DNA of 64,000 nt from Variovorax paradoxus (GTDB lineage: Bacteria; Pseudomonadota; Gammaproteobacteria; Burkholderiales; Burkholderiaceae_C), in contig NZ_JAUSXG010000001.1 in NCBI RefSeq assembly GCF_030815855.1, forward strand, positions 1,116,001 to 1,180,000, given 5' to 3'. This document shows, piece by piece, positions 16,270 through 25,391 of the stretch. The notes under the pieces were generated by a model. That model saw only the letters and a program-made list of their open reading frames with translations. It searched no databases and was not told the origin of the DNA. How positions within the stretch are numbered: the first letter of the stretch is position 1; every line of letters begins with the position of its first letter. The position numbers and the translations under genes were made by a program.

Positions 16270-17109
16270 TCAGATGAGCTTTTCGTCGGGCGTGGAAATC
16301 TTGCGCAGCGCGCTGTGGCGCGTGGCCGGCATCTTCAGCGGATGCTCGGTGGCGGCGTCGTCCCACACCGGGTCTTCGATGCTGTCGAACACCTCGCGCA
16401 GCTTCTGGCCCCAGCTGTTGTGCATCATTCGGTAGTAGGGGTTGTCGGCATCGATGCAGATCACGCGGTCGGTTTCGAACTTGTTGGCCTCGTACACCAC
16501 CAGGTCGAGCGGCAGGCCCACCGAGAGGTTCGACTTCATGGTCGAGTCCATCGACACCAGCGCGCACTTGGCGGCCTCGTCGAGCGGGGTTTCGGGCGTC
16601 AGCACGCGGTCGAGCACGGGCTTGCCGTACTTCGATTCGCCGACCTGGAAGTAGGGCGTCTCGGTGGTGGCTTCGATGAAGTTGCCGGCCGCATAGACCA
16701 GGAACAGGCGCATGCCTTCACCCTTGACCTGGCCGCCGAAGATGAACGACACGTTGAAGTCGAGCCCCGCATGCTTGAGCGCCTCGGCATCGCGGTCGTA
16801 CACGTGGCGCACGGCCGAGCCGAGCACGCGCGCGGCATCGAACATGCTCTTGGCGTTCCAGATGGTGATGGGGTCGCCCTGCGAGCCGTCTTCGCGGGTT
16901 TCGCGCAGCTCCTCGATCTGGAGAATTTCGCGCACCGACTGCGAGATGCTCAGGTTGCCCGAAGACAGCAGCACCATGACGCGGTCGCCCGGCTGCTCGT
17001 AGACAATCATCTTGCGGAAGATGCTGATGTGGTCCACGCCCGCGTTGGTGCGCGAGTCGGAGAGAAACACCAGGCCGGCGTTGAGTTTGATGCCTACGCA
17101 GTAAGTCAT
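16270..17109 (-). CDS. Anbu proteasome-type peptidase
   Basis: 279-residue Ntn-hydrolase of the proteasome/HslV superfamily, matching the Anbu group (COG3484): TYCVGIKLNAGLVFLSDSRTNAGVDH at the N-terminus, shown here in part as TYCVGIKL and SDSRTNAGVD. The start is ATG at 17109, so removal of Met exposes Thr2 as the N-terminal nucleophile; a start five codons upstream would block this. Anbu forms open helical oligomers and is normally encoded with an alpha-E protein, a transglutaminase and an ATP-grasp protein; none is adjacent. Here it lies between mutS and an alpha/beta-hydrolase on the same strand. Confidence 0.9.
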   Translation of the reverse strand: MTYCVGIKLNAGLVFLSDSRTNAGVDHISIFRKMIVYEQPGDRVMVLLSSGNLSISQSVREILQIEELRETREDGSQGDPITIWNAKSMFDAARVLGSAVRHVYDRDAEALKHAGLDFNVSFIFGGQVKGEGMRLFLVYAAGNFIEATTETPYFQVGESKYGKPVLDRVLTPETPLDEAAKCALVSMDSTMKSNLSVGLPLDLVVYEANKFETDRVICIDADNPYYRMMHNSWGQKLREVFDSIEDPVWDDAATEHPLKMPATRHSALRKISTPDEKLI

Positions 17110-17137
17110 TTCTTGATCTCGCACGAAGGATGCCCGC

Positions 17138-19801
17138 TCATGTGGCGGCGCGTTCCCGCGTGTTCAGTTTTTGTAAGGCATAGAGCGCGTCGAGCGCCTC
17201 CCGCGGCGTCATCGCGTCGGGATCGAGCGCGGCCAGGGCGGATTCTACGGCGCTGGCCATGGGAGTTTCGGCCGCCGGCGGAGGGGCGAACAGGTCGACC
17301 TGTGCACGCGTCTGGGCATGCTGCGATTCCAGCGCCTCGAGCGCCTGCCGCGCATGGTTGACCACGGCGGCGGGCATGCCCGCGAGCCGTGCCACCTGGA
17401 TGCCGTAGCTCTTGCTGGCCGGGCCGGGCTGCATTTCGTGCAGGAACACGATGTCGCGGCCCGCTTCGGTCGCGCTCACATGCATGTTCACCGCGCCGTG
17501 GTGCGTGGCCGGGAACTCGGTCAGCTCGAAATAGTGGGTCGCGAAAAGCGTGAAAGCCTTGCTGCGGTCGTGCAGTTGGGCGGCAATGCCGGCGGCCAGC
17601 GCCAGCCCGTCGAAGGTGCTGGTGCCGCGTCCGATTTCGTCCATCAGCACCAGCGACTGCGCGGTGGCGCTGTGCAAAATTTGCGCGGCCTCGGTCATCT
17701 CCAGCATGAAGGTCGACTGCGCGTTGGCCAGGTCGTCGGCCGCGCCGATGCGCGTGTGGATCGCGTCGATCGGTCCGAGCCGGCAGGCCGCCGCCGGCAC
17801 GTGCGAGCCGATGGAGGCCAAGAGCACGATGATCGCCACCTGCCGCATGTAGGTCGACTTGCCGCCCATGTTGGGGCCGGTGATGACCTGCATGCGCTGC
17901 TGCGGCCCGAGCTGCGTGTCGTTGGCGATGAAGCCGCCTGACGACTTTTCGGCCAGCCGTGCTTCCACCACCGGATGGCGGCCCTGCTGGATTTCGATGC
18001 ACGGGTGCGAGACGAAGCTCGGCGCGCGCCAATGCAGCGTGTGCGAGCGCTCGGCCAGCGCGCACAGCGCATCCAGCGTGGCAATGGCGCCGGCCAGTTG
18101 CGTGAGCGCGGGCACCGAGGGCTGCAGCGCATCGAGCAGCTGCTCGTAGAGCCATTTTTCGCGGGCGAGCGCGCGGTCTTGCGCGCTCAGCGCCTTGTCC
18201 TCGAAGGCCTTGAGCTCGGGCGTGATGAAGCGCTCGGCGTTCTTCAGCGTCTGGCGGCGGCGGTAGTTGTCGGGCACCTTCGAGAGCGCGCTTTGCGTCA
18301 CCTCGATGTAGAAGCCGTGCACGCGATTGAACTGCACGCGCAGGTTGCTGATGCCGGTGCGCTCGCGCTCGCTGACTTCGAGCTTCAGCAGGAAGTCGTC
18401 GCAGTTGTCGCTGATGGCGCGCAGCTCGTCGAGCTCGGCGTCGTGGCCGGTGGCGATCACGCCGCCGTCGCGCACCAGCGCCGAAGGGTCGGGCTTGATG
18501 GCGCTCATCAGCAGGTCGGCGCAGCCGGGCGGCGGCGCAAGCCGTGCGGCAATTTGGTCGAGCAGCGCGGCCGATGCCGGAAGAAGCGGCGCCAGCTGCT
18601 CCGCCTTGTCGAGTGCCAGGCGCAGCGCCAGCAGTTCGCGCGGGCGCACCTGCCTGAGCGCGATGCGCGCAGCAATGCGTTCCACGTCGCTCGTGTTCTT
18701 GAGCTGCTCGCGCAGCGTGCGCCAGGGCGCGGCGGTGCCGCCCAGCACCGTGGACTGCAGCGCGCCGATGGCTTCGAGCCGCGCCTGCGCCTCGCTGCGG
18801 TCGCGCCGGGGCGACAGCAGCCAGCGTTTCAAAAGGCGGCTGCCCATGCCTGTCATGCAGGTGTCGAGCAGCGAGAACATGGTGGGCGAATCTTCGCCGC
18901 GCAAGGTCTGCACCAGCTCCAGGTTGCGCCGCGTGGTGGGCGGCAGCTCGATCAGGTCGCCGTCGCGCTCCACCGACAGGCGCTGCACGTGCGAGAGTGC
19001 ACGGCCCTGCGTGTGCTCGGCATAGCCCAGCAATGCGGCGGCCGCGGCATGCGCGTTGGAGAGCGATTCGGCGTTCCACGCGGCAAGACTGTTGCTGCCC
19101 ATCTGCTCGCTGAGCTTGCGTTCGCCCAGCCCGCCGTCGAACTGCCAGGCAGGGCGGATCGAGAGCGTGAAAGGGGTGGCCGCACGCGCGGCCTTCAGGC
19201 GCTGCTCGAAGGCGGGCGTGACCTCGGCGCTGTAGAGCAGTTCGCTCGGCGCGATGCGCGCGATCCAGGTTTCGAGCGCGTCGGCCGGGCACTCGGCCAG
19301 CCGCAGTTCGGCACCCGTCACGCTGAGCCAGGCCAAGCCGCAGAAATTGCGCGTGCCCGCATGCACCGCGAGCAGCAGAGATTCGCTCTTGTCGCTGAGC
19401 AGTTCCGAGTCGGTCAGCGTGCCGGGCGTGACCACGCGCATCACCTTGCGCTCGACCGGCCCCTTGCTGGCGCCGACCTCGCCCACCTGCTCGCAAATGG
19501 CGACCGATTCGCCCAGCTTGATGAGCCGCGCCAGATACGTATCGACCGCATGGAAGGGCACGCCGCACATCACCACCGGCTGCCCGGCCGACTGGCCGCG
19601 CTGGGTGAGCGTGATGTCGAGCAGGCGCGCAGCCTTTTCGGCATCGGCCCAGAACAGCTCGTAGAAGTCGCCCATCCGGTAGAACAGCAGGGTGTCCGGA
19701 TGGTCCGCTTTCAGGCCCAGATACTGGGCCATCATGGGCGTGTGCCCGGAAAAGTCGCTGGGCGAGAGGGTGGGGCGGGCAGTCGTCGTATTCACTCGCA
19801 C
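17138..19801 (-). CDS. mutS: DNA mismatch repair protein MutS
   Basis: 887-residue mismatch-recognition ATPase. The mismatch-contacting motif GDFYELF is at residues 45-50 (Phe46, Glu48), the connector and lever/clamp regions follow, and the ATPase domain has Walker [14 protein letters not shown] (about 645), Walker [17 protein letters not shown] and the signature ATHYFELTE. Slightly longer than E. coli MutS (853). The start is a GTG (19801, or the in-frame GTG at 19795); no ATG is available before the conserved block. Single gene in direction, 28 bases upstream of the Anbu peptidase. Confidence 0.97.
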   Translation of the reverse strand: MRVNTTTARPTLSPSDFSGHTPMMAQYLGLKADHPDTLLFYRMGDFYELFWADAEKAARLLDITLTQRGQSAGQPVVMCGVPFHAVDTYLARLIKLGESVAICEQVGEVGASKGPVERKVMRVVTPGTLTDSELLSDKSESLLLAVHAGTRNFCGLAWLSVTGAELRLAECPADALETWIARIAPSELLYSAEVTPAFEQRLKAARAATPFTLSIRPAWQFDGGLGERKLSEQMGSNSLAAWNAESLSNAHAAAAALLGYAEHTQGRALSHVQRLSVERDGDLIELPPTTRRNLELVQTLRGEDSPTMFSLLDTCMTGMGSRLLKRWLLSPRRDRSEAQARLEAIGALQSTVLGGTAAPWRTLREQLKNTSDVERIAARIALRQVRPRELLALRLALDKAEQLAPLLPASAALLDQIAARLAPPPGCADLLMSAIKPDPSALVRDGGVIATGHDAELDELRAISDNCDDFLLKLEVSERERTGISNLRVQFNRVHGFYIEVTQSALSKVPDNYRRRQTLKNAERFITPELKAFEDKALSAQDRALAREKWLYEQLLDALQPSVPALTQLAGAIATLDALCALAERSHTLHWRAPSFVSHPCIEIQQGRHPVVEARLAEKSSGGFIANDTQLGPQQRMQVITGPNMGGKSTYMRQVAIIVLLASIGSHVPAAACRLGPIDAIHTRIGAADDLANAQSTFMLEMTEAAQILHSATAQSLVLMDEIGRGTSTFDGLALAAGIAAQLHDRSKAFTLFATHYFELTEFPATHHGAVNMHVSATEAGRDIVFLHEMQPGPASKSYGIQVARLAGMPAAVVNHARQALEALESQHAQTRAQVDLFAPPPAAETPMASAVESALAALDPDAMTPREALDALYALQKLNTRERAAT

Positions 19802-19825
19802 GATTATCGGGGACGGGCGGACGGC

Positions 19826-20158
19826 TCAGCCGACGACCAGCCTGACGGGTTTGCCGACGCGGCTGAGCATTTCAACCAACGTGTCGATGGTGAATTTGGC
19901 AGTCTTTCTGTTCACCACGTCGGAAACCCGAGGGCGGGAGACCATCAGGATTTCCGCCGCCTCGGCCTGCCTCAGATGATGCTCCGCGATCCAGTTCGAC
20001 AACTCTTCCATGAGTTGCTGCTTCAGCAGCCGCGTGTCGTTGATCTGCTTTTGCGATGCGGCCTGCAGGCGCTTGGCCTCGGCTGGCGGGAAGCCCAACT
20101 CGAGGAAAATGTTGGCACCGGGCTTGGTGACGTGATGGATGGCGGTGTCGGGTTTCAT
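19826..20158 (-). CDS. XRE-type antitoxin/regulator (HigA-like)
   Basis: 110-residue protein with a central helix-turn-helix: LRQAEAAEILMVSRPRVSDVV (residues about 65-85), followed by NRKTAKFTIDTLVEMLSRVGKPVRL, typical of antitoxins paired with Gp49/HigB-type toxins. Its ATG at 20158 overlaps the toxin stop by four bases (ATGA). Toxin-first gene order is characteristic of higBA modules. It probably represses the operon by binding the palindrome at 20510-20527. Confidence 0.85.
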   Translation of the reverse strand: MKPDTAIHHVTKPGANIFLELGFPPAEAKRLQAASQKQINDTRLLKQQLMEELSNWIAEHHLRQAEAAEILMVSRPRVSDVVNRKTAKFTIDTLVEMLSRVGKPVRLVVG

Positions 20159-20496
20159 GGTCGATTCTTCCTCGCTTCGATCACCGCGCGATAGCGCGCC
20201 TGCGCGGTGCCTTTGTCCTGCTGGCCGGTCGCCTGTGTCTTCTTCTGGAAGCAATGCAGAACGTAGATTGCTTCGTCGAATTTGGCCACGTACATCACAC
20301 GGTAGATTCCGCTTGGATCCCTGAGCCGGATCTCCCGCGTGCCGGTGCCCACATCGTTGAATGGCTTCCAGTCCGTCGGATCCAGTCCGGCCTGGACTTT
20401 GCGCAGTTCGAAACCGGCCGTACGGCGCGGTTCAGCAGGAAAGGCCAACAGATCCACATAAGACGACCCCACCCACCGGATTTCTTTCTCATCCAT
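20155..20496 (-). CDS. RelE/HigB-superfamily toxin (phage Gp49-like)
   Basis: 113-residue protein of the PF05973 type: IRWVGSSYVDLLAFP at the start, then GFELRKVQAGLDPTDWKPF, the beta-strand EIRLRDPSGIYRVMYVAKF, and YVLHCFQKKTQAT, where the RVMY and F-x-K-K-T elements match mRNA-interferase toxins of this group. First gene of a two-gene operon with the XRE antitoxin. Activity as a ribosome-dependent mRNA cutter is inferred from family. Confidence 0.85.
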   Translation of the reverse strand: MDEKEIRWVGSSYVDLLAFPAEPRRTAGFELRKVQAGLDPTDWKPFNDVGTGTREIRLRDPSGIYRVMYVAKFDEAIYVLHCFQKKTQATGQQDKGTAQARYRAVIEARKNRP

Positions 20497-20509
20497 CGAC
20501 GCGTCCGTC

Positions 20510-20527
20510 TGTATAAGATTTTATACA
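20510..20527. promoter_or_regulatory. Palindromic operator of the toxin-antitoxin operon
   Basis: Perfect inverted repeat TGTATAA-GATT-TTATACA beginning 13 bases upstream of the toxin start codon. AT-rich in a GC-rich setting and overlapping the expected promoter, as usual for autoregulated TA modules. Confidence 0.7.
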
Positions 20528-20769
20528 CAAAGCCGGATGCGATTGATGCGCAATGGCTCCCCTGATTCCGATTGTCGAGAAGGCCTGGATGCTTTTGCGC
20601 TGCGTGGCACCGTCTCGCTTCCGATTACCGTGAACTTTGCCGGATACCCATGACGATCATCCGGGTGGCCCGTGGAATGACGCCAAGCTCGCCGATATGC
20701 CGGTTCATTGCACGCACCCGCCGCTCTAAAATCCGCCGGCGCAAACCCCGCGTGAAGAACAAGGCGCCC

Positions 20770-21393
20770 ATGGCCCATCCGGATGAATTCAAAGGCACTG
20801 AGGCGGACGCGCTGCCCGACACCGCCACCGTGCCTGCAGAACTCGCCGCGCTGTATCTCTGCATGTCGCCCGCCCAGCTGGCCGACCTGCGCAAATCGAA
20901 ACGCCCCGATGGGCGGGCAGGCAACGGCCCGCCCGTCATCAAGCCAGTGGAAAGCGGCGCAGCCGGCTCGAAAGACCCGGTGCGCTATGCGCTCGGCACC
21001 TTGCGCGCGTTCGCCAGGTCGCACACCGCCCCCACGGCCTTCGACACCGCGTTGAACTCCGGCATCCTGGGCTGGGTGTCCGCCAAGCTGCCTTTCTTCG
21101 CCGAGCTCGAACCCCGCGTCAAACGCGGCCGGCGCGTGCTCATCGGCGGCGCCTGGGACCGGACGGACCCGCTGCGCGAGAAGCGCTTCATGGACTTGGC
21201 GAAGGGGCGCATCCGCTTCACGTCATTGACGTGCGCCGAAGCGGCTGCCAGCCTGTGGGCCGACGTTGCAAGCCATTCCGAACTCGCCGAAAAAGGCTTG
21301 GCGCTGCTCAAGAGCGAGACGCAGGCCATCGAAGCTTCGTTGGCCGCCACTGCGGCTTTGGCGGCGGCTTCGAACCCGGCTTCGGCCGCCTGA
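20770..21393 (+). CDS. Hypothetical protein with possible MerR/AlpA-like DNA-binding N-terminus
   Basis: 207 residues, not recognised. The N-terminal part (about 20-85) reads VPAELAALYLCMSPAQLADLRKSKRPDGRAGNG with a K-P-V / Y-A-L-G-T-L-R-A-F continuation, the shape of a winged-helix excisionase/AlpA-type domain: a short helix-turn-helix, then an S-R/P-P-x-I/V-K turn and a Y-x-x-x-x-L helix. The C-terminal half is Ala-rich and helical (LFA-free, SLWADVASHSELAEKGLALL). An upstream in-frame GTG at 20752 is possible. It precedes corA by 33 bases; cotranscription is likely. The 242 bases before it hold nothing else I can identify. Confidence 0.6.
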   Translation: MAHPDEFKGTEADALPDTATVPAELAALYLCMSPAQLADLRKSKRPDGRAGNGPPVIKPVESGAAGSKDPVRYALGTLRAFARSHTAPTAFDTALNSGILGWVSAKLPFFAELEPRVKRGRRVLIGGAWDRTDPLREKRFMDLAKGRIRFTSLTCAEAAASLWADVASHSELAEKGLALLKSETQAIEASLAATAALAAASNPASAA

Positions 21394-21426
21394 CCCGCCT
21401 TCAAGATCGACCATGGACGAGTACCG

Positions 21427-22404
21427 ATGCTGATCAACTGCGTGGCCTACGAAAACGGCGCCAAGCTTGCCGACATTCCGGTCGAAGACATCAGTGAATA
21501 CATCGTCCGGCCCGGCTGCTTCGTCTGGGTGGCGCTGAGCGACGCCACGCCGGAAGAACTGACCCAGATGCAGCACGAATTCAATCTGCATCCGCTCGCG
21601 GTGGAAGATGCCCACCACGGCCACCAGCGGCCCAAGGTCGAGGAATACGGCGACTCGCTCTTCGTGGTGATGCACCTGGTCGAGCCCTCGCCCGAAGGCG
21701 AGCATTGCGTGAACGTGGGCGAGGTCGACGTGTTCGTCGGCAAGAACTACGTGCTGTCGGTGCGCAACCGCAGCCAGCAGGGCTTTCTGGGCGTGCGCGA
21801 ACGCTGCGAGCGCGAACCCGAGCTGCTGCGCAACGGTGCGGGCTTTGTGCTCTACGCGCTGATGGACGCGGTAGTCGACCGCTACTTTCCCGTCATCGAT
21901 GCGCTCGAGGTGGAGCTCGAATCCATCGAGCAGCAGATCTTTACCCAGGGCGGCGCGGCGCGCGACAAGATCAAGCAGCTCTACGACCTGAAGCGGCGCA
22001 GCATGATCCTGAAGCGCGCGGTGGCGCCGCTGGCCGAAGCCGCGGGCAAGCTGCACGGCGGGCGGGTGCCGCATATCTGCATGAGCTCGCAGGAGTATTT
22101 TCGCGACGTGGCCGACCACCTCGTGCGCATCAACGGCTCGATCGACGCGATGCGCGACACCATCGGCACGGCCATCTCGGTGAACCTCTCGATGGTCACC
22201 ATCGAAGAGAGCGAAGTCACCAAGCGGCTTGCGGCCTGGGCCAGCATCTTTGCGGTGTGCACCGCGTTCGCCGGTATCTGGGGCATGAACTTCGAGCACA
22301 TGCCGGAGCTGAAATTCCGCTACGGCTATGCGGCGGCGCTGGCGTTGATGGGCGGCACCTGCAGCTACCTCTACTACCGTTTCAGGCGCGCGGGCTGGCT
22401 CTGA
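21427..22404 (+). CDS. corA: CorA-family magnesium/cobalt transporter
   Basis: 325-residue divalent cation channel. Long soluble N-terminal domain (ALSDATPEELTQMQHEFNLHPLAVEDAHHGHQRPKVEEY shows the usual H-P-L-A-V-E-D core), long stalk helix (about 140-260) and two C-terminal transmembrane helices. The first ends with the selectivity motif GMN (AGIWGMNFEHMPEL). Length is normal for CorA/ZntB; the G-M-N-F-E-x-M-P-E-L loop favours Mg/Co CorA over ZntB. Confidence 0.92.
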   Translation: MLINCVAYENGAKLADIPVEDISEYIVRPGCFVWVALSDATPEELTQMQHEFNLHPLAVEDAHHGHQRPKVEEYGDSLFVVMHLVEPSPEGEHCVNVGEVDVFVGKNYVLSVRNRSQQGFLGVRERCEREPELLRNGAGFVLYALMDAVVDRYFPVIDALEVELESIEQQIFTQGGAARDKIKQLYDLKRRSMILKRAVAPLAEAAGKLHGGRVPHICMSSQEYFRDVADHLVRINGSIDAMRDTIGTAISVNLSMVTIEESEVTKRLAAWASIFAVCTAFAGIWGMNFEHMPELKFRYGYAAALALMGGTCSYLYYRFRRAGWL

Positions 22405-22410
22405 GTTTCT

Positions 22411-22522
22411 TTCTACCTCTCCTTCTGGGGGAGGGCAGGGGTGGGGGCAAGCGGCGTATCAAGTACCCGCAGACTTTCAAGCGCCGCGAGCCCCCATCCC
22501 AACCTTCCCCCGGAAGGGGAAG
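22411..22522. repeat. Inverted GC-rich intergenic repeats between convergent genes
   Basis: Two purine/pyrimidine-rich segments face each other: 22411-22447 (CTCTCC..GGGGGAGGG..GGGGTGGGGG) and 22489-22522 (AGCCCCCATCCC..CTTCCCCC..GGGGAAGG). Each contains its own small hairpin and together they can pair. They lie between convergent corA and the siderophore-interacting gene, so they may act as a bidirectional transcription end. They resemble degenerate relatives of the palindromes at 60577-60690. Confidence 0.55.
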
Positions 22523-22534
22523 GCGCAATGCGGG

Positions 22535-23383
22535 TTACTCGTCGTGGGTGTCGTGCGTGGCCACCGCGCCGCGGCGCCAGTAGCCTGACGCCCGGGTCCA
22601 CTTCGGGTTGGCGCCCCGCTCGCCCACCAGATGAGCGCGCAGAGCCTTCGCCATCGCCGATTCGCATCCCACCCACGCATGGAAGTCGCCGGCCGGCAGC
22701 TTCATCGTCTTGAGCGCGTCGAACAGCACGGGGCTCACTCCCGGCTCGGCTCCGCCGCGGTGTACCCACTGCAGCGTGAGCTCGGTTTGCGTCTCGAACG
22801 GAATCTGGTCGGCTTCGCTGTCGACCTCCGCCAGCACCACCACCCGCGCACCGGCCGGCAGCTCGGCCAGGCGCCGTGCGATAGCGGGCAGAGCGGTGTC
22901 GTCGCCGATCAGCAGGTGCCAGTCGAACTCGGTCGGCACGATGAACGAGCCGCGCGGGCCGCCCACGCCAAGAATGTCGCCGGGCTTGGCCTGCTCGGCC
23001 CATTGGGTGGCGGGGCCGGCGTCGTGCAGCGCAAAGTCGATTTCGAGCGTGTTGGCCTGTGCGTCGTACCTGCGCGGCGTGTAGTCGCGCATGGTCGGCC
23101 GGCCGCCGGCGGGCCAGACCGGGCCGTCGGGTCCGGTGGTCGGCAGCGTGAGCTCGCCGGTTGCGGCATCGGGAAAAAAGATCTTCGAGTGGTCGTCGAA
23201 GCCCGGGCTCGTGAAGCCCGCGAGGTCGTCGCCCGTGAGCGTGACGCGCACAAGGTGCGGCGTGATGCGCTGAACCGTCTTCACCGTGAGCCGGCGAAAG
23301 CGAAGCTCGTGGCGCACGCGGCGCGGGGTGCGATCGGACAGGGAGGAGGAGGCGGGAGATGTATCGGTCGAGAAGTCGGTCAT
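22535..23383 (-). CDS. Siderophore-interacting ferric reductase (NfeF/YqjH/ViuB family)
   Basis: 282-residue FAD-binding flavoreductase that releases iron from ferric siderophores in the cytoplasm. N-terminal FAD-binding_9 domain with the R-x-Y-T motif (MRDYTPRRYDAQ) and GPRGSFIVP; C-terminal SIP domain with LLIGDDTALPAIARRLAEL and the conserved WVGCESAMAKALRAHLVGERG, then SGYWRRGAV. It follows the PadR-type regulator by 15 bases on the same strand. The regulator-reductase pair matches E. coli yqjI-yqjH (nfeR-nfeF) in content, though those are divergent. Confidence 0.9.
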   Translation of the reverse strand: MTDFSTDTSPASSSLSDRTPRRVRHELRFRRLTVKTVQRITPHLVRVTLTGDDLAGFTSPGFDDHSKIFFPDAATGELTLPTTGPDGPVWPAGGRPTMRDYTPRRYDAQANTLEIDFALHDAGPATQWAEQAKPGDILGVGGPRGSFIVPTEFDWHLLIGDDTALPAIARRLAELPAGARVVVLAEVDSEADQIPFETQTELTLQWVHRGGAEPGVSPVLFDALKTMKLPAGDFHAWVGCESAMAKALRAHLVGERGANPKWTRASGYWRRGAVATHDTHDE

Positions 23384-23398
23384 TTCAAGAAATACTTT

Positions 23399-24013
23399 CT
23401 AGATGCGTTCGAGTTGCTGGGCGGCGCTGTCGAGCACTGCGGCGAAATCGTGGGCTTGCTGTTCTGTGAGGGGCGTGCCCGAGAGGCGCATGCGCATCGC
23501 GAGCTTCAGGTTCTCGATGGCGCGCGTGACCTGCGGCGGGCGCCCGCCGCGCGGGCCGGCGCCGTCCACGCCACCGCTCATGCGGGCCATCATGGCGTCG
23601 GCCGTGTCGCGGTTGGCAGCCAGAAACTCATGGCCGCCGGCCGTGATGCTGTAGCGCTTGCGCCCGCCGGTGTCGGCCGTTTCCACGCTGAGGTAGCCGA
23701 GTTCTTCGAGCAGCGTCAGCGTGGGGTAGACCACGCCGGGGCTCGGCGCATAGCTGCCGCCCAGGCGGTCTTCGATGGCCTTGATGAGTTCGTAGCCGTG
23801 GGCCGGCTTGCCGGCGATGAGCTGCAGCAGCACGAAGCGCAGGCCCCCGTGGCCGAACACCCGCCCGCCGCCGCGTCCGCCGCGGCCTCCTCCGTGCATG
23901 CGCTCCTCGCCGCCGCCGTGATGGCCGCGGCCGCCGGAGAGGCCGTCTTCGTGTTCGCCACGCGGGGTGTGGCAGTGGTGATGGTGGTGATGGCCGAAGT
24001 GTGGGTGTCTCAT
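23399..24013 (-). CDS. PadR-family regulator with His-rich N-terminus (NfeR/YqjI-like)
   Basis: 204 residues. Residues 1-55 are a metal-binding-like tail: six consecutive His at 9-14, then H-C-H and a Gly/His-rich stretch. Residues 58-130 form the PadR winged helix (VLLQLIAGKPAHGYELIKAIEDRLGG, YAPSPGVVYPTLTLLEELGY), and the end is helical. In E. coli, YqjI/NfeR with a similar His-rich tail represses the ferric reductase gene and senses nickel/iron. The gene is upstream of that reductase here, with a perfect palindrome just ahead of the start. Confidence 0.88.
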   Translation of the reverse strand: MRHPHFGHHHHHHCHTPRGEHEDGLSGGRGHHGGGEERMHGGGRGGRGGGRVFGHGGLRFVLLQLIAGKPAHGYELIKAIEDRLGGSYAPSPGVVYPTLTLLEELGYLSVETADTGGRKRYSITAGGHEFLAANRDTADAMMARMSGGVDGAGPRGGRPPQVTRAIENLKLAMRMRLSGTPLTEQQAHDFAAVLDSAAQQLERI

Positions 24014-24044
24014 ATCGATGTCTTCTTGAGGTATGTCGAAATTA

Positions 24045-24062
24045 TTTTAGATATATCTAAAA
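24045..24062. promoter_or_regulatory. 18-base perfect palindrome upstream of the PadR gene
   Basis: TTTTAGATATATCTAAAA lies 32 bases before the PadR start codon, AT-only flanks in a GC-rich genome. Position and symmetry suit an operator for the PadR-type repressor that would control both regulator and reductase. Confidence 0.65.
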
Positions 24063-24180
24063 AAGTCAAGCAACCGTGCGTATGCCGCATTGCGTGCGAT
24101 GCCGTCGACAGGCCGGTGAGAGGGAGAGCTGGCCGAAGGCCAGGCAAAAAACAACGGGCAGCAGATGCCCGCGCGGACGA

Positions 24181-25008
24181 TCAGGCGATCATCGATTCCA
24201 GGTCGGACGCCAGTTCGCGAGGCGCCGGCATTTCCTGCATGGCATCTTCGGAAAGGCCGATGGCGTCGGCCGACTGGGCCGGCCAGACGTGTTGCGCGTC
24301 ACCGATGCGCAGCCCTTCGCGCTCGAGAGCGACACGCCAGACCGCGAGGTGCAGCACATTGGCCAGCGGGTCGACGTGCTCGGCCTCCATCGGGTTGGCA
24401 AAGCACGAGAGGGCGCTGATGAACTCGGGCGCAAATTCCCAGCGGGCGGCCAGCCGCGCGCCGACTTCGCCATAGTGGAAGCCGAACTTCTGCCGCTCCA
24501 CCTCGAGGCGTCCCATGCGGTCGAAGGGATGCACGGCGTTGAGCGCCGCCACCTGCTCCTTCATTGCGCCGGCCATGATCAGGTGGCCGATGGCGTGCAT
24601 GCTGCCGACGGTGAATGCCAGGCTCTGGTCCACGCGACGGGTCTTGCCCGCAAGGTAGCGGGCGACCGCCGCCACGCGCAGGCTGTGCGACCAGAAGGCC
24701 GGCAGGTGCACGCCGTCGATCTTCCGGAACGTGCCCGTGAGGCCGGAGCTCACCACCAGCGAGCGGATCGAGGAGAAACCCAGCAGCTGGATGGCGTCGT
24801 GGATCGACAGGATCTTGCGGCGCAGCCCGAAGTACGGGGAGTTGGCCATGCGCAGCACCCGGGCCGTCAGCACCTGGTCGAGTTCGATCTTGCGTGCCAC
24901 CACGGAAACGGCGGCGTCTTCGTTGCGAAGGAGCTCGATCAGGTCGAAAACCACCTTGGGCACCGTGGGAAGCAAATGGCTTTCGGCAAACAGTTCGTCC
25001 AGGGTCAT
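24181..25008 (-). CDS. HDOD-domain protein
   Basis: 275-residue protein made almost entirely of an HDOD domain (LPTVPKVVFDLIELLRNED, IELDQVLTARVLRMANSPYFG, IHDAIQLLGFSSIRSLVVSSG). HDOD is a non-catalytic relative of HD phosphohydrolases: the His-Asp metal pair is not maintained at the normal place (HSLRVAAVARYLA). Such proteins act in signalling, often with c-di-GMP enzymes, one of which is encoded divergently next door. Start at MTLDELFAES (25008) matches the family; the frame upstream is open but not coding-like. Confidence 0.85.
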   Translation of the reverse strand: MTLDELFAESHLLPTVPKVVFDLIELLRNEDAAVSVVARKIELDQVLTARVLRMANSPYFGLRRKILSIHDAIQLLGFSSIRSLVVSSGLTGTFRKIDGVHLPAFWSHSLRVAAVARYLAGKTRRVDQSLAFTVGSMHAIGHLIMAGAMKEQVAALNAVHPFDRMGRLEVERQKFGFHYGEVGARLAARWEFAPEFISALSCFANPMEAEHVDPLANVLHLAVWRVALEREGLRIGDAQHVWPAQSADAIGLSEDAMQEMPAPRELASDLESMIA

Positions 25009-25391
25009 GGCGATTCTCGGCTGTAGTTTTCGCTGCCCGGAATTGTCGTGCAACTTTAGTGTTACATGTTGATGTCTTCTGAAATCGAGCCGGTTCTCGT
25101 CGCCCGATTGCAGACTCACAGCAACACAGATGCGTTGCGAGGCCTTTCGGCCAAGCCGATTTTCCCTGCGGTGGTCTCACGCCGCCATACCGTTTTTGGG
25201 GGATGCATCTTGCGCAGTGATCCGGGCGATCACCCAAGGTCAAACCCTCACTCCCGCGGAGACAAATCGCGTGACGCTCTGGACACGTCCGTATACATTT
25301 GCGACAAAGGATACAAGCTGCTGCGTTCTCCGCCGTGCCGCACTGGTGCACACGGCGCCAACCGGCCTGCGCAACGACAGGATTCCATCCA
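25009..25391. other. 383-base divergent intergenic region
   Basis: Lies between the HDOD gene and the GGDEF-EAL gene. It must contain both promoters, but I see no clear -35/-10 pair, no strong palindrome and nothing resembling a GEMM c-di-GMP riboswitch. Reading frames crossing it look like shadows. Confidence 0.5.

Noticed and set aside
25009..25391. c-di-GMP (GEMM) riboswitch upstream of the GGDEF-EAL gene
   Set aside because: No GEMM core motif or matching stems seen.
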